From: JADJEI01 sp035328465
Lineage (GTDB): Bacteria > Bacteroidota > Ignavibacteria > Ignavibacteriales > Ignavibacteriaceae
Direction of reading: 5' to 3'
Assembly (NCBI GenBank): GCA_035328465.1
Contig: DAOLIQ010000045.1
Location: forward strand, 1-26,323
DNA length: 26,323 bases
Positions 1-7,210 of this stretch are shown piece after piece (the first letter of the stretch is position 1; each line of letters begins with the position of its first letter). The translations under genes were made by a program, and so were the position numbers. The notes under the pieces are model-generated. The model did no database searches and was not told where the DNA came from. It worked only from the letters and a program-made list of their open reading frames with translations.

Positions 1-1666
1 GAAGTGATTGCCAGTCTTTTCTGATCTTAAATATTTTGCTTTGGGTTGATAGTGGGTTATCTGCAGTACCATCTTCAAGTATTTTTCCAGGTTGAAGTCC
101 GTCTCGATAAGTATTGCCGTTGACCCGGATTTCACCATTAACTTTACCACCCCAAACTAATCCATCATTAAAAATTGCGGCGATAGTAGCAGAATCACCT
201 CCGGGCCAAAAGAATCCGCTGGCATCGGTTCTTAGATCGTGAGAACCCATTCCATTATTGCCAATCCACATCTTTATCTCGTTAATAGAAATGTAATCTG
301 TTGGTTGATACACTGATATATAGATTGGGTATTCTGTTAAATTCAATATATCCGGATTGTTAGAATCTTCAATTTTTATTTTTATGCTGTCAGCAAAAAG
401 TAGAGGAACAGACCAGTTGTAAACCCCGCTATCTGCATTTACATTTGAAACAATTATATTCCAGTCAATTCCTTCATTGGTCGAATAGTATATATTTACT
501 TTTTCAACATTACTGCTGTACCATCTAATTTCATAAAAGTTAAAGGTAAGTAATTCTTCTCCACCCACGGGTGAAAGTATATTTATAGCAGTATATTCTC
601 CTGAAGAATCTGTTTTGAGCATCCAAAGTGCGTCATAATAATAGTACCATTTGCCTGTCAATAACAACGAGTAGTTAATCGTTTCTAAAATACTAAAGCC
701 TTGCCCAAAAATATTTTTTGTCCAGATTATATTTCCTTCTTCATCCATTTTTTGAATTGAATATGGATTGTTGTAGTCTGAATTATTAACGAATATTATA
801 TAGTTACCATCTGAAGACTGAATAACGGGACCAGGGTCCTTAAGGAATTCACGAAACCAGATAACGTTGCCCAGTGAATCGAGTTTCCTAAACATTTTAT
901 CACCGGTAATAATAATATTGCCGTCTGAAGATTCTGAAACAAAGTTGTGTTTTTTATAAAAAGTAGAAAGACTATCGCCATTTAGGTTTATTTTCAAAAT
1001 TGTCGATTTAAATCCAACAGCATAGGCATTTAGACCCAACTTATTTATACTAAAATTTCCAATAATGAATGATGGGATATTAGCCATAATTTTTTTATGC
1101 CAAAGTACTTTTGGCTGGTCATCAATTTTAAGAATACTGATTGGATTTTCCGGGTACTGATCTCCATAGGCAATTAAGTAACCCCCATCATTAGCGGGCG
1201 TCATAGAACATCCACTTAAAGTTGAATCGCTGATAAGATTAGTATTTAATGTCTCATTACCTGCATAATCAAACTTTCTGATATTTAAAGTATTAATATT
1301 ATCAACGCTCTGAATTGTGAGGAGAAGTATTTCATTTTGCGCCGTAACCAGGGTTTGGTCAGATGGCCTGAATAATGATTTGATTGTACTGATTTCTTTA
1401 CGCCAAAGTGTATAACCCAAATTATTTATTTTCATTAAAACTATATTTGTCCACTCAGGAAGAAAACCACCGGCGATATATATAGAGTTGCTTCTACTTC
1501 CGACGATTAAAAAACTACCATCGGGGAGTTCAAATGATTTTAGTCCAACCAGCGACGGTTCTCCAAAATTAGGATAGCTTCTTTCAAAGGTAATTGTTTG
1601 CGCATTAGCGGCTATTGAAACTATAATAGTCAATAGAAAACGAAACAGTATAATTCTTTTCTTCAT
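1..1666 (-). CDS. Large secreted surface protein, 3' end beyond the window
   Basis: The open frame runs from an ATG at 1666 to the left edge without a stop (555 complete codons). The start is fixed by a strong Shine-Dalgarno sequence and a signal peptide (MKKRIILFRFLLTIIVSIAANAQ). The first ~330 residues contain repeated beta-propeller-like phrases such as 'DGSFLIVGSRS', 'DGGYLIAYGD' and 'DGNYIIF'. Near residue 360-450 there is an Ig-like module ('ILSPVGGEEL', 'EIRWYSSNVEKVNIYYSTNEG') seen in many surface proteins of Ignavibacteria and relatives. It is followed by the 'GSHDLRTDASGFFWPGGD' and 'AIFNDGLVWGGKV' region, a recognisable family of very long Ignavibacteria surface proteins, usually ending in a T9SS sorting domain. 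The T9SS tail is expected outside the window and is not seen. The gene lies 19 nt after the 446-aa propeller gene, so the two are probably co-transcribed. The role is unknown. Confidence 0.85.
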   Translation of the reverse strand, partial: MKKRIILFRFLLTIIVSIAANAQTITFERSYPNFGEPSLVGLKSFELPDGSFLIVGSRSNSIYIAGGFLPEWTNIVLMKINNLGYTLWRKEISTIKSLFRPSDQTLVTAQNEILLLTIQSVDNINTLNIRKFDYAGNETLNTNLISDSTLSGCSMTPANDGGYLIAYGDQYPENPISILKIDDQPKVLWHKKIMANIPSFIIGNFSINKLGLNAYAVGFKSTILKINLNGDSLSTFYKKHNFVSESSDGNIIITGDKMFRKLDSLGNVIWFREFLKDPGPVIQSSDGNYIIFVNNSDYNNPYSIQKMDEEGNIIWTKNIFGQGFSILETINYSLLLTGKWYYYYDALWMLKTDSSGEYTAINILSPVGGEELLTFNFYEIRWYSSNVEKVNIYYSTNEGIDWNIIVSNVNADSGVYNWSVPLLFADSIKIKIEDSNNPDILNLTEYPIYISVYQPTDYISINEIKMWIGNNGMGSHDLRTDASGFFWPGGDSATIAAIFNDGLVWGGKVNGEIRVNGNTYRDGLQPGKILEDGTADNPLSTQSKIFKIRKDWQSL

Positions 1667-1670
1667 AGAA

Positions 1671-1680
1671 ATCACCTCCT
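1671..1680 (-). promoter_or_regulatory. Strong Shine-Dalgarno sequence of the large surface protein
   Basis: On the minus strand this reads AGGAGGTGAT, a near-perfect anti-16S match, four bases before the ATG at 1666. It stands out because several other genes here have weak or no such site. It decides the start of the left-edge gene. Confidence 0.8.
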
Positions 1681-1685
1681 GAGTT

Positions 1686-3026
1686 TCATTTCAACATCAC
1701 CATCTTTTTTGTTTCAGTAAAGCCGCCTGCCCCGCTTACTGGGTTAACCTGCATTCTGTAAAAGTAAACTCCACTTGGTAGAGACGTTGCTCGCAACGTC
1801 TCTACGTTAAATGCCACTTCATAATTACCTGCAGACTGTTCTGTATTCACCAGTGTTGCTACTTCTCTGCTAAGTATGTCATACACTTTTAGAGTTACGT
1901 GAGAAATATTAGATACTTGATATTGTATGATAGTTGTTGGATTAAATGGATTTGGGTAGTTTTGCGAGAGTGAAAACTCTGTTGGCAAATATACTATTTC
2001 ATCAGTCCCCGTTAGAACTCCACCATTGTTTGTTCTGAACAATTTCCCATCGTCTCCCAAAATCCAGCCGTGAATAGAATCTGAAAAAACAATGTCTCTT
2101 AATTTCAATTCGGTTGTATCGACAAATATTTCACCCCAGGTAATGCCCGAATCACTACTGAAATAAAGATTATCATAATCAGTAAAAAAAACTTTTGATG
2201 CATCGCCTGGAATGAATTCAAAATCGTTTCCCCAGCTTTCTCCCAATTGGGACTCTGTCCAGGTACCTCCCCCATCAGTTGTTTTGTAAATTGTACCGAC
2301 ACATTGCGGATTGCAAGTTATTGATTGCAATAAAATTATTTCCTCATTAAAACATTTAAGCACTGTGCAAGAACCATTATAATTGGCTTCGATCCAGCTT
2401 GCACCTCCATCGCTCGTTTTGAATAATTTTTGCGGATTTATTCCCGATTCATAAAAGTAACCGTGCATCAAATCAGTAAAATCGAGCCTTCGCCAAGTAT
2501 CACCGGAAACTACATCAATAAAAGTTGTATCATTTGATTTAACCCAGGATGAACCGCCATCTGTAGTAAGTAAAAATACTGCCGGTTTATTCTGAAATGG
2601 GAAAGGTGCATCGCCCATTGCAACCCCGTTTGATTCATCAAACATTTCAATGTAATTCATAAAATCTGTTTGTGATTCGTCATCAAATTGAATTGACCAA
2701 TTTTCGCCAGCATCAGTGGTAGCAATTATTTTTCCAAGCTCTGTTGCTATCCAAAAGTGGGATTCATCAGAAATAGAAACATCTATTCCTGTTTCGGTAA
2801 TTGTGTCCGGCAGAAAAATATTAATCCAGCTGTCCCCTCCATCTGTTGTTTTGAAAAGTCCTGCACTAGTTGAAATTAACGCATTATTACTATCGGATGC
2901 ATCAATCGTCCATCCTATTCCCCAATCACTTGGTAAGCCATTCGTTTGTCTTACCCATTGTGCATCAACAGAAGTTGAGAAAGAAAAAAAAGCTGTAAGT
3001 AAAAAAAACAATAAAAATGATTTCAC
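1686..3026 (-). CDS. Secreted Ycf48/BNR-type beta-propeller with T9SS type A sorting domain
   Basis: 446 aa. A signal peptide (about residues 1-22, cut near 'VDAQ') is followed by seven propeller motifs of the 'LFKTTDGGDSW' type. These lie near residues 57-67, 99-110, 151-161, 200-211, 246-256, 287-297 and 328-336, as in Ycf48-like and BNR/sialidase-like propellers. From about 349 to the end is a T9SS type A sorting domain ('FSLSQNYPNPFNPTT', 'LKVYDILSREVATLV', 'SGVYFYRM', ending 'ETKKMVMLK'), so the protein should be exported and anchored or released by the type IX system. No enzymatic residues are recognised; such proteins are usually binding or adhesive. Residues 408-416 are encoded by a palindromic DNA insertion (separate entry). 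The large left-edge gene follows 19 nt after the stop. Confidence 0.85.
   Translation of the reverse strand: MKSFLLFFLLTAFFSFSTSVDAQWVRQTNGLPSDWGIGWTIDASDSNNALISTSAGLFKTTDGGDSWINIFLPDTITETGIDVSISDESHFWIATELGKIIATTDAGENWSIQFDDESQTDFMNYIEMFDESNGVAMGDAPFPFQNKPAVFLLTTDGGSSWVKSNDTTFIDVVSGDTWRRLDFTDLMHGYFYESGINPQKLFKTSDGGASWIEANYNGSCTVLKCFNEEIILLQSITCNPQCVGTIYKTTDGGGTWTESQLGESWGNDFEFIPGDASKVFFTDYDNLYFSSDSGITWGEIFVDTTELKLRDIVFSDSIHGWILGDDGKLFRTNNGGVLTGTDEIVYLPTEFSLSQNYPNPFNPTTIIQYQVSNISHVTLKVYDILSREVATLVNTEQSAGNYEVAFNVETLRATSLPSGVYFYRMQVNPVSGAGGFTETKKMVMLK
1778..1805. repeat. 28-bp perfect palindromic unit inside coding sequence
   Basis: Two 13-base arms (GTAGAGACGTTGC and its exact reverse complement) flank a 2-base centre. 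The unit lies in frame in the sorting domain of the propeller gene and encodes residues 408-416 (VETLRATSL). Typical T9SS type A domains read approximately 'FNASNLPSGVYFYRL' here, so about nine residues appear to be added. The arms are richer in GC than their surroundings. Very similar 'GTAGAGACGTTGC' palindromes recur, to my recollection, as intergenic repeats in other bacteria; a search would be needed to confirm this. Confidence 0.85.
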
Positions 3027-3051
3027 TTTATCTTTCCCTTTTCATTTGTCA

Positions 3052-3059
3052 CAAAAATA
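3052..3059 (-). promoter_or_regulatory. Possible -7 promoter box for the propeller gene
   Basis: The minus strand reads TATTTTTG, an exact match to the Bacteroidota TAnnTTTG element, ending 26 bases upstream of the ATG at 3026. No TTG lies at the usual spacing; the nearest is only 13 bases upstream (3073-3075). The assignment is therefore weak. Confidence 0.3.
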
Positions 3060-3402
3060 CTTCTCTTTTAAACAACTTACTGCGGAGAAACTCATTAAGC
3101 AGATTCCGGTTCTCGGCCCTATCCCGGCTTTAAGAGTTCCCCGCAGAAGTTCGACCAGGCATTGCCCCTGCCGGTCTGACACAACACTCCAACATAAGTG
3201 CCATAAAAATCAATTGGGTTCGATCATGAATTAAGAGAGATTTTAAAGAGTGTTTAAAATGGAATGACCCATCACCGTTTTATTTCTGCTTCTATTCAAA
3301 ACTAAATGAGCTTTGAAAAACATTTAGATGGAGAAATTATTAAGATTCGATTTCTTCTTCTCTTTAAACAGAGAGAACTGAGTCAACTGTTGAAAACTAC
3401 TA

Positions 3403-3437
3403 CGAAATATTTTCGCGTGTTGCGAATATTTTTCGCA
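3403..3437 (-). terminator. Pair of small hairpins after the DUF5683 gene
   Basis: Immediately after the stop at 3442 the minus strand has a 6-bp hairpin (TGCGAA / TTCGCA, 3421-3437). A second, 5-bp hairpin of similar sequence follows (3403-3415). They may end the five-gene transcript. The stems are short and there is no clear U-tract, so an intrinsic terminator is only possible; a protein-binding site is an alternative. Confidence 0.3.
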
Positions 3438-3441
3438 TCAA

Positions 3442-4281
3442 CTAAAAATTGAATTTAAGGTTCAGCGAAATATTTGACGGAGAATTATGAAAAAGATCTG
3501 AAGTTATTTCTGCATTCAATTTTTCAGCAAAGAGATCGTCTGAAAAAAAAAGCAAATCTATTTGTGAGTAAAGCCAGAGAACAACCGACGTAACAATTAA
3601 TGTGTTTCTAATTTTGTACGCAGAATTGTACGTGTCATATTTATTTTGAATTAAATTCAAATCGGTTTCATTGAGATAAGAATTTTGTTTTTTATTAGAA
3701 TCAAAAATAAAATAAATCATTGAACTAATACTTGCGGCAGAAATTGAAGTAAGAAACCACCCTTTAAAATCCTGTTTAAGATAAAGATGCCCAAACCCCG
3801 GCAGCAATGCGGAACGAATAACAGCGTTGGAAAAAATATCTTTCTCAATTTTTAATAACCCAGGGTTTGAAAGAAAGGTTGTAATTGAATCCGGCACTTC
3901 ATTCTTAGTATTAGCATTGCCTTTTATTTTAATGAAATCACTCCTGATTTTTTCAAAAAGGTTAATAATCTTTGGAGATATTTCAGAAGGGTTGGGGGAA
4001 TATTCGGGATTGATATTCAGTATTTCTATAAAACTGCTTCGGGCTGAATCTTCTTTAGCAATTGAATAGAAAGATATTCCTCTTAATAAATAAACATTAA
4101 TCAGACTCTCAGCGGGCAGCTCATCTTTATTCTGAAGAAGCGTATCTGACAAGGAAATAACGCCGTAATAATTAAATGACTGAAATCTTGAGTTTAATTT
4201 TTCCAGCCCGATTTCCTGTGCTGATGCCTGCAACGCCGGGAGTAAAATAATAAGTAAAACAAATGTTTTGATTAATTTCAT
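3442..4281 (-). CDS. DUF5683-type membrane protein with N-terminal TPR-like region
   Basis: 279 aa. A signal peptide (residues 1-22, 'LQASAQ') is followed by a helical region (about 27-118) with TPR-like features ('LLRGISFYSIAKEDSARSSFIEILNINPEY'). A C-terminal DUF5683-like block (about 152-246) contains the characteristic 'RSALLPGFGHLYLKQDFKGWFL' followed by two membrane segments (about 175-193 and 227-246). The protein ends in alternating hydrophobic residues with a final Phe ('SLNLKFNF'), which resembles an outer-membrane end but is too short to prove it. Its ATG overlaps the TGA of the upstream Kelch gene (ATGA, 4278-4281), which suggests translational coupling. The function of DUF5683 is unknown. 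It is the last gene of the signalling and surface run. Confidence 0.8.
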   Translation of the reverse strand: MKLIKTFVLLIILLPALQASAQEIGLEKLNSRFQSFNYYGVISLSDTLLQNKDELPAESLINVYLLRGISFYSIAKEDSARSSFIEILNINPEYSPNPSEISPKIINLFEKIRSDFIKIKGNANTKNEVPDSITTFLSNPGLLKIEKDIFSNAVIRSALLPGFGHLYLKQDFKGWFLTSISAASISSMIYFIFDSNKKQNSYLNETDLNLIQNKYDTYNSAYKIRNTLIVTSVVLWLYSQIDLLFFSDDLFAEKLNAEITSDLFHNSPSNISLNLKFNF

Positions 4282-5555
4282 CGCAGCAAAATCATTTTCT
4301 TGGTTTCAATAAAATCGCCTGATTGCAATTTGTAAAAATATACCCCGCTTGGTAACGGTGTTGCTCCTAACCTCTCAGCATTAAATTCAATTTCATAACT
4401 GCCTTCGGGTTTGAAATCATTTACTAAAGTTGCGACTTCCTTTCCTAAAATATCATAAACTTTCAAAATCACCTTTGACATTTGACTTTTGACATTTGAC
4501 TTTATAGAGTAACTAATTTTTGTGGTTGGATTAAACGGATTTGGATAGTTCTGAGAAAGCTCAAAGCTGGTGGGGGTTTTACGGAAGTTGTCCTCTGCAC
4601 CTGTTAGCGAAAAATCAAGTTTTTCAAACTCGCTCACAATTTCAGCAGAAGCATTATACCCGCCAAAAACAAAGATCGCATCATTAACATAAGCAGCCAT
4701 ATTCAATGCTCTGCCGTAGTTTAGATCCGGTCCTGTTTCGACACTGTAACCAGTAGGAGTAGCACTAAAAATATCTACACTTGAAAGAGGATAAGTGCTC
4801 TCGTTATAGCCACCAATCAAATAAATTTGATTTGAATCTCCAAATCGAACTGCCGAACCGCCGGCACGCGGAACAGGCAGCTCAATCGGTAACTCTTCAA
4901 AAGTATGATTGACTGTACTAAATTTAAAAATCTTTTGAGAAACTCCATTGAAGACCCCGCCAAAAATATAGATATCATCACCGATTGCTGCGCACATTTG
5001 CTGTTCGGGTAAAATATCAAATGAATAAAGATTATTCTCTTGAAAACTTACCGCCCCTGTTGTCAGGTCATACTCGACTAAATAAGGCAGTTGTCCAAAA
5101 TTGGGTCCGCTTAAAGGATTGCCGCCGATGACATAAAATTTTCCATTACGAATTATACCCGATGAAAATATTCTTTGGAAATTACTATTCTCGTCTAAAT
5201 AATTTGACCCGATTGGAACACTCCAGAATTCAATTGATGAATCACTTGAAGCAGAATTAAATACGCCGCCAAAATAATAAACCGTGTCTCCAACAAAATC
5301 TGAAGCGAAACCAAATCGGGCTTCCTGCATATACGTATTTAACTTCCAGATAAAAAGGAATGTGGAATACTTTTGTATCCAGTTCACGTAACTTTGTGTT
5401 GAATCAGACCACCCTCCCATAATATAAACATTACCATTGTTTGGAAAGGCTTGTCCGCCGGCAATCGGTAATTGCATTTCGCCAACTACCTGCCAATCAA
5501 CTTGCGCTAATAGTGTGTTAGAAATTATGATCAGCATAACGATAAATATTTTCAT
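4278..5555 (-). CDS. Secreted Kelch-repeat protein with T9SS type A sorting domain
   Basis: 425 aa. I chose the ATG at 5555 rather than the upstream in-frame ATG at 5672: it begins a signal peptide (MKIFIVMLIIISNTLLAQ) and is preceded by an AGAGGAA ribosome-binding sequence. Six Kelch-type blades carry the double-glycine mark: 'VYIMGGWS' (43), 'VYYFGGVF' (92), 'FYVIGGNP' (140), 'IYIFGGVF' (195), 'IYLIGGYN' (244) and 'IFVFGGYN' (294). The T9SS domain runs from about 330 to 425 ('FELSQNYPNPFNPTTK', 'LKVYDILGKEVATLV', 'SGVYFYKL', 'ETKKMILLR'). Two short DNA repeats sit inside the sorting-domain codons (separate entries). The gene follows the kinase after 82 nt and overlaps the DUF5683 gene by four bases. 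It is probably the secreted product of the operon; its ligand is unknown. Confidence 0.85.
   Translation of the reverse strand: MKIFIVMLIIISNTLLAQVDWQVVGEMQLPIAGGQAFPNNGNVYIMGGWSDSTQSYVNWIQKYSTFLFIWKLNTYMQEARFGFASDFVGDTVYYFGGVFNSASSDSSIEFWSVPIGSNYLDENSNFQRIFSSGIIRNGKFYVIGGNPLSGPNFGQLPYLVEYDLTTGAVSFQENNLYSFDILPEQQMCAAIGDDIYIFGGVFNGVSQKIFKFSTVNHTFEELPIELPVPRAGGSAVRFGDSNQIYLIGGYNESTYPLSSVDIFSATPTGYSVETGPDLNYGRALNMAAYVNDAIFVFGGYNASAEIVSEFEKLDFSLTGAEDNFRKTPTSFELSQNYPNPFNPTTKISYSIKSNVKSQMSKVILKVYDILGKEVATLVNDFKPEGSYEIEFNAERLGATPLPSGVYFYKLQSGDFIETKKMILLR
4351..4379. repeat. Decayed copy of the coding palindrome
   Basis: At exactly the homologous place in the sorting domain of the Kelch protein (residues 393-401, AERLGATPL) the DNA matches the palindromic unit at 1778-1805 at about two thirds of positions. 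It has lost perfect arm complementarity. It could be an older insertion of the same element or shared ancestry of the two sorting domains after insertion. Confidence 0.55.
4474..4501. repeat. Heptamer tandem repeat inside coding sequence
   Basis: Four perfect 7-base units alternate TTTGACA and TTTGACT, forming a 14-bp unit repeated twice. On the coding strand they supply most of 'SNVKSQMSK' (about residues 353-361) between 'KISYSI' and 'VILKVYDILG'. T9SS type A domains usually have only a few residues there. The tract is probably an inserted simple repeat tolerated in a surface loop. Confidence 0.75.
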
Positions 5556-5637
5556 TGCAGATTCCTCTTTTGTTTCTTTATTGATGAGGTATTTACAACT
5601 TTCGCACCAGAAAAAATGATTAATCTTTCTTTCATAA

Positions 5638-7206
5638 TTAGTGGAATTTGTGTCGAATAACCAGACTATCACCGCCTTGGATATTTAGCTCTTCGGTGTA
5701 CTCCTTGAAATCAGGATTTTTAATACTTAGAATAATTTTGCCCGGAATAATTTTAATAGGAGAATTCAGAGGAGTTTGTCCAATGAATTTTCCGTTAATA
5801 AAAATTTCACCCCATGGATAAACTTCACAATAAATATATGCTAAATAATCATTTAAATTTATGTTTATACTTTTTGCTTCATCATTTTCAATTTGAATAG
5901 CTCTGTGTATCTCGGGGTAATCCGGATGGCGAAATAATATTTCGTGAAAACCCTCAGATAATTTAATAGGATTTTTCAACGGAGTAGTTTCAATTACCTG
6001 ATTATCAATAGTAATTTCAGCCCAGGGAATGCATTCAATCCATAAAGTACCTATTGCTTCCCCGTTTTTATTTTCAAGTCTGTAATCCTCATTTAAATCT
6101 TGCGCAACAATTTCTTTATTCATTTGAGAGTTTGTTTCTTTAATCGGTGTTTCAATTATTTTATAGCCGTCATTGTAACCAATTCTTGATGAATCTTTGA
6201 TTTCTCTTGATGACGGAAGAGAAGATAATGAATCAGTATTGCCAGAAGTAAATTTTATTTGGTCAAAAGAGAATTGATTCTTAAAGAAATATATCAAAGC
6301 AGCAATTAGAACAATTAATGCGAATGCAGGTACGAATTTCAGAATGAATTTTTTTTTCTTTATGAATATGGTTTTCGTTTCGGTTTCTGTCTTGTCGAAA
6401 CCGAGGATAAGAAGAGCTTTTTCTGCGCTGCTGCTTCTTGCATCACAATTTTTTTTCAGAAGATTGATAAGAAGCTGCTGATATTTTTCCTTAAGTATTT
6501 TTATCTCAGGAAGAAGTAAATCCTCATCATAATTCAAAATATTATTTAATGATTCGTTAACATCTTTCCCTAAAAAAGGATTCCTGCCAATAAGCAATTC
6601 ATAAAATATTATTCCGGCAGAAAAAAGATCGCTTTTAATTGTCAATCTTTCTCCACGAATTTGTTCGGGTGACATATAGCAAGGAGTGCCGACAATTGAA
6701 TACTGATCTGTAATAAAATTCTCATCAGACGTGAATGCCAAACCAAAGTCACTGATTTTTAGTTTTAAAGAATCATCTACGAGAATATTTTCAGGCTTCA
6801 AATCGCGGTGGATAATATTATTTTTATGTGCGTATCTTAAAGCCTTGAGGATTTGCGCAATCAAAAATTCTATTTCGCTTTCAGTAAAATTCTTTTCACC
6901 AAATAACTTTCGAAGATTTTTACTTTCGAAATATTCAAATGATATATAAAAATATTCCTCCGAAGTTCCGAAATCGAGTACACGAATAATGTTTGGATGA
7001 TCAAGTTGGGCAAGAATTCTACCCTCTCGTTTAAAGCGTTCAATTTTCTCAAAATCTTTTGACGTACTTGTATTGAGTGTTTTAAGAATTATTCTTTTAT
7101 TAAGGAAAACATGATCGGCAAGATAAACCGCACTGTGCTCGTCCTTTTTCAGACACTCAATAATGTTAAATTTTCCAAATAGAGTTGCACCGGTTCTATC
7201 ATCCAT
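5638..7206 (-). CDS. Transmembrane Ser/Thr protein kinase with two C-terminal PEGA domains
   Basis: 522 aa. The Hanks-type kinase domain spans about residues 11-265: ATP lysine K42 ('IILKTL'), catalytic 'HRDLKPEN' (H133-N140), metal-binding 'DFG' (153-155) and 'GTPCYMSPE' (173-181). The glycine-rich loop is abnormal: 'LKKDEHSAVYL' stands where LGxGxxGxVY is usual. A single membrane helix (about 287-308, 'FVPAFALIVLIAALIYFF') follows a Lys-rich stretch. Beyond the membrane are two PEGA domains (about 386-450 and 457-520; 'IPWAEITIDN', 'YPWGEIFING', each with 'TPLKNPIKL' or 'TPLNSPIKI'). The kinase is therefore inferred to be cytoplasmic and the PEGA part extracytoplasmic, perhaps sensing the envelope. 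It starts 4 nt after the sigma-54 activator stop, so the two are tightly coupled and may act in one pathway. Confidence 0.92.
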   Translation of the reverse strand: MDDRTGATLFGKFNIIECLKKDEHSAVYLADHVFLNKRIILKTLNTSTSKDFEKIERFKREGRILAQLDHPNIIRVLDFGTSEEYFYISFEYFESKNLRKLFGEKNFTESEIEFLIAQILKALRYAHKNNIIHRDLKPENILVDDSLKLKISDFGLAFTSDENFITDQYSIVGTPCYMSPEQIRGERLTIKSDLFSAGIIFYELLIGRNPFLGKDVNESLNNILNYDEDLLLPEIKILKEKYQQLLINLLKKNCDARSSSAEKALLILGFDKTETETKTIFIKKKKFILKFVPAFALIVLIAALIYFFKNQFSFDQIKFTSGNTDSLSSLPSSREIKDSSRIGYNDGYKIIETPIKETNSQMNKEIVAQDLNEDYRLENKNGEAIGTLWIECIPWAEITIDNQVIETTPLKNPIKLSEGFHEILFRHPDYPEIHRAIQIENDEAKSININLNDYLAYIYCEVYPWGEIFINGKFIGQTPLNSPIKIIPGKIILSIKNPDFKEYTEELNIQGGDSLVIRHKFH

Positions 7207-7210
7207 AATA

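Larger units (their letters stand above)
3027..3441. other. 415-bp gap without a convincing gene
   Basis: The gap separates the propeller gene from the stop of the DUF5683 gene. Positions 3080-3200 are clearly more GC-rich than the flanks. On the plus strand they read 'AEKLIKQIPVLGPIPALRV' before losing sense, which loosely recalls the helix-hairpin-helix region of IS110-type transposases and may be a decayed fragment. Positions 3240-3400 are AT-rich with no ORF. Two small hairpins sit at 3403-3437. A weak promoter box for the propeller gene is at 3052-3059. Confidence 0.6.

Noticed and set aside
3188..3203. Sigma-54-like site on the minus strand (TGGCAC, 5 bases, TTGG) upstream of the propeller gene
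   Set aside because: The invariant GC of the -12 element is GG here, the site is about 160 bp from the gene, and it lies in the GC-rich remnant. One imperfect match is not enough to call a promoter.
2716..3234. A 172-aa plus-strand frame overlapping the propeller gene
   Set aside because: Its first two thirds are antisense to a well-supported secreted protein and show no domain. Only the segment in the intergenic gap is considered, as a possible transposase remnant.
5556..5672. Upstream start for the Kelch protein
   Set aside because: It would bury the clear signal peptide behind 39 residues and overlap the kinase 3' end; the internal ATG has a ribosome-binding sequence.
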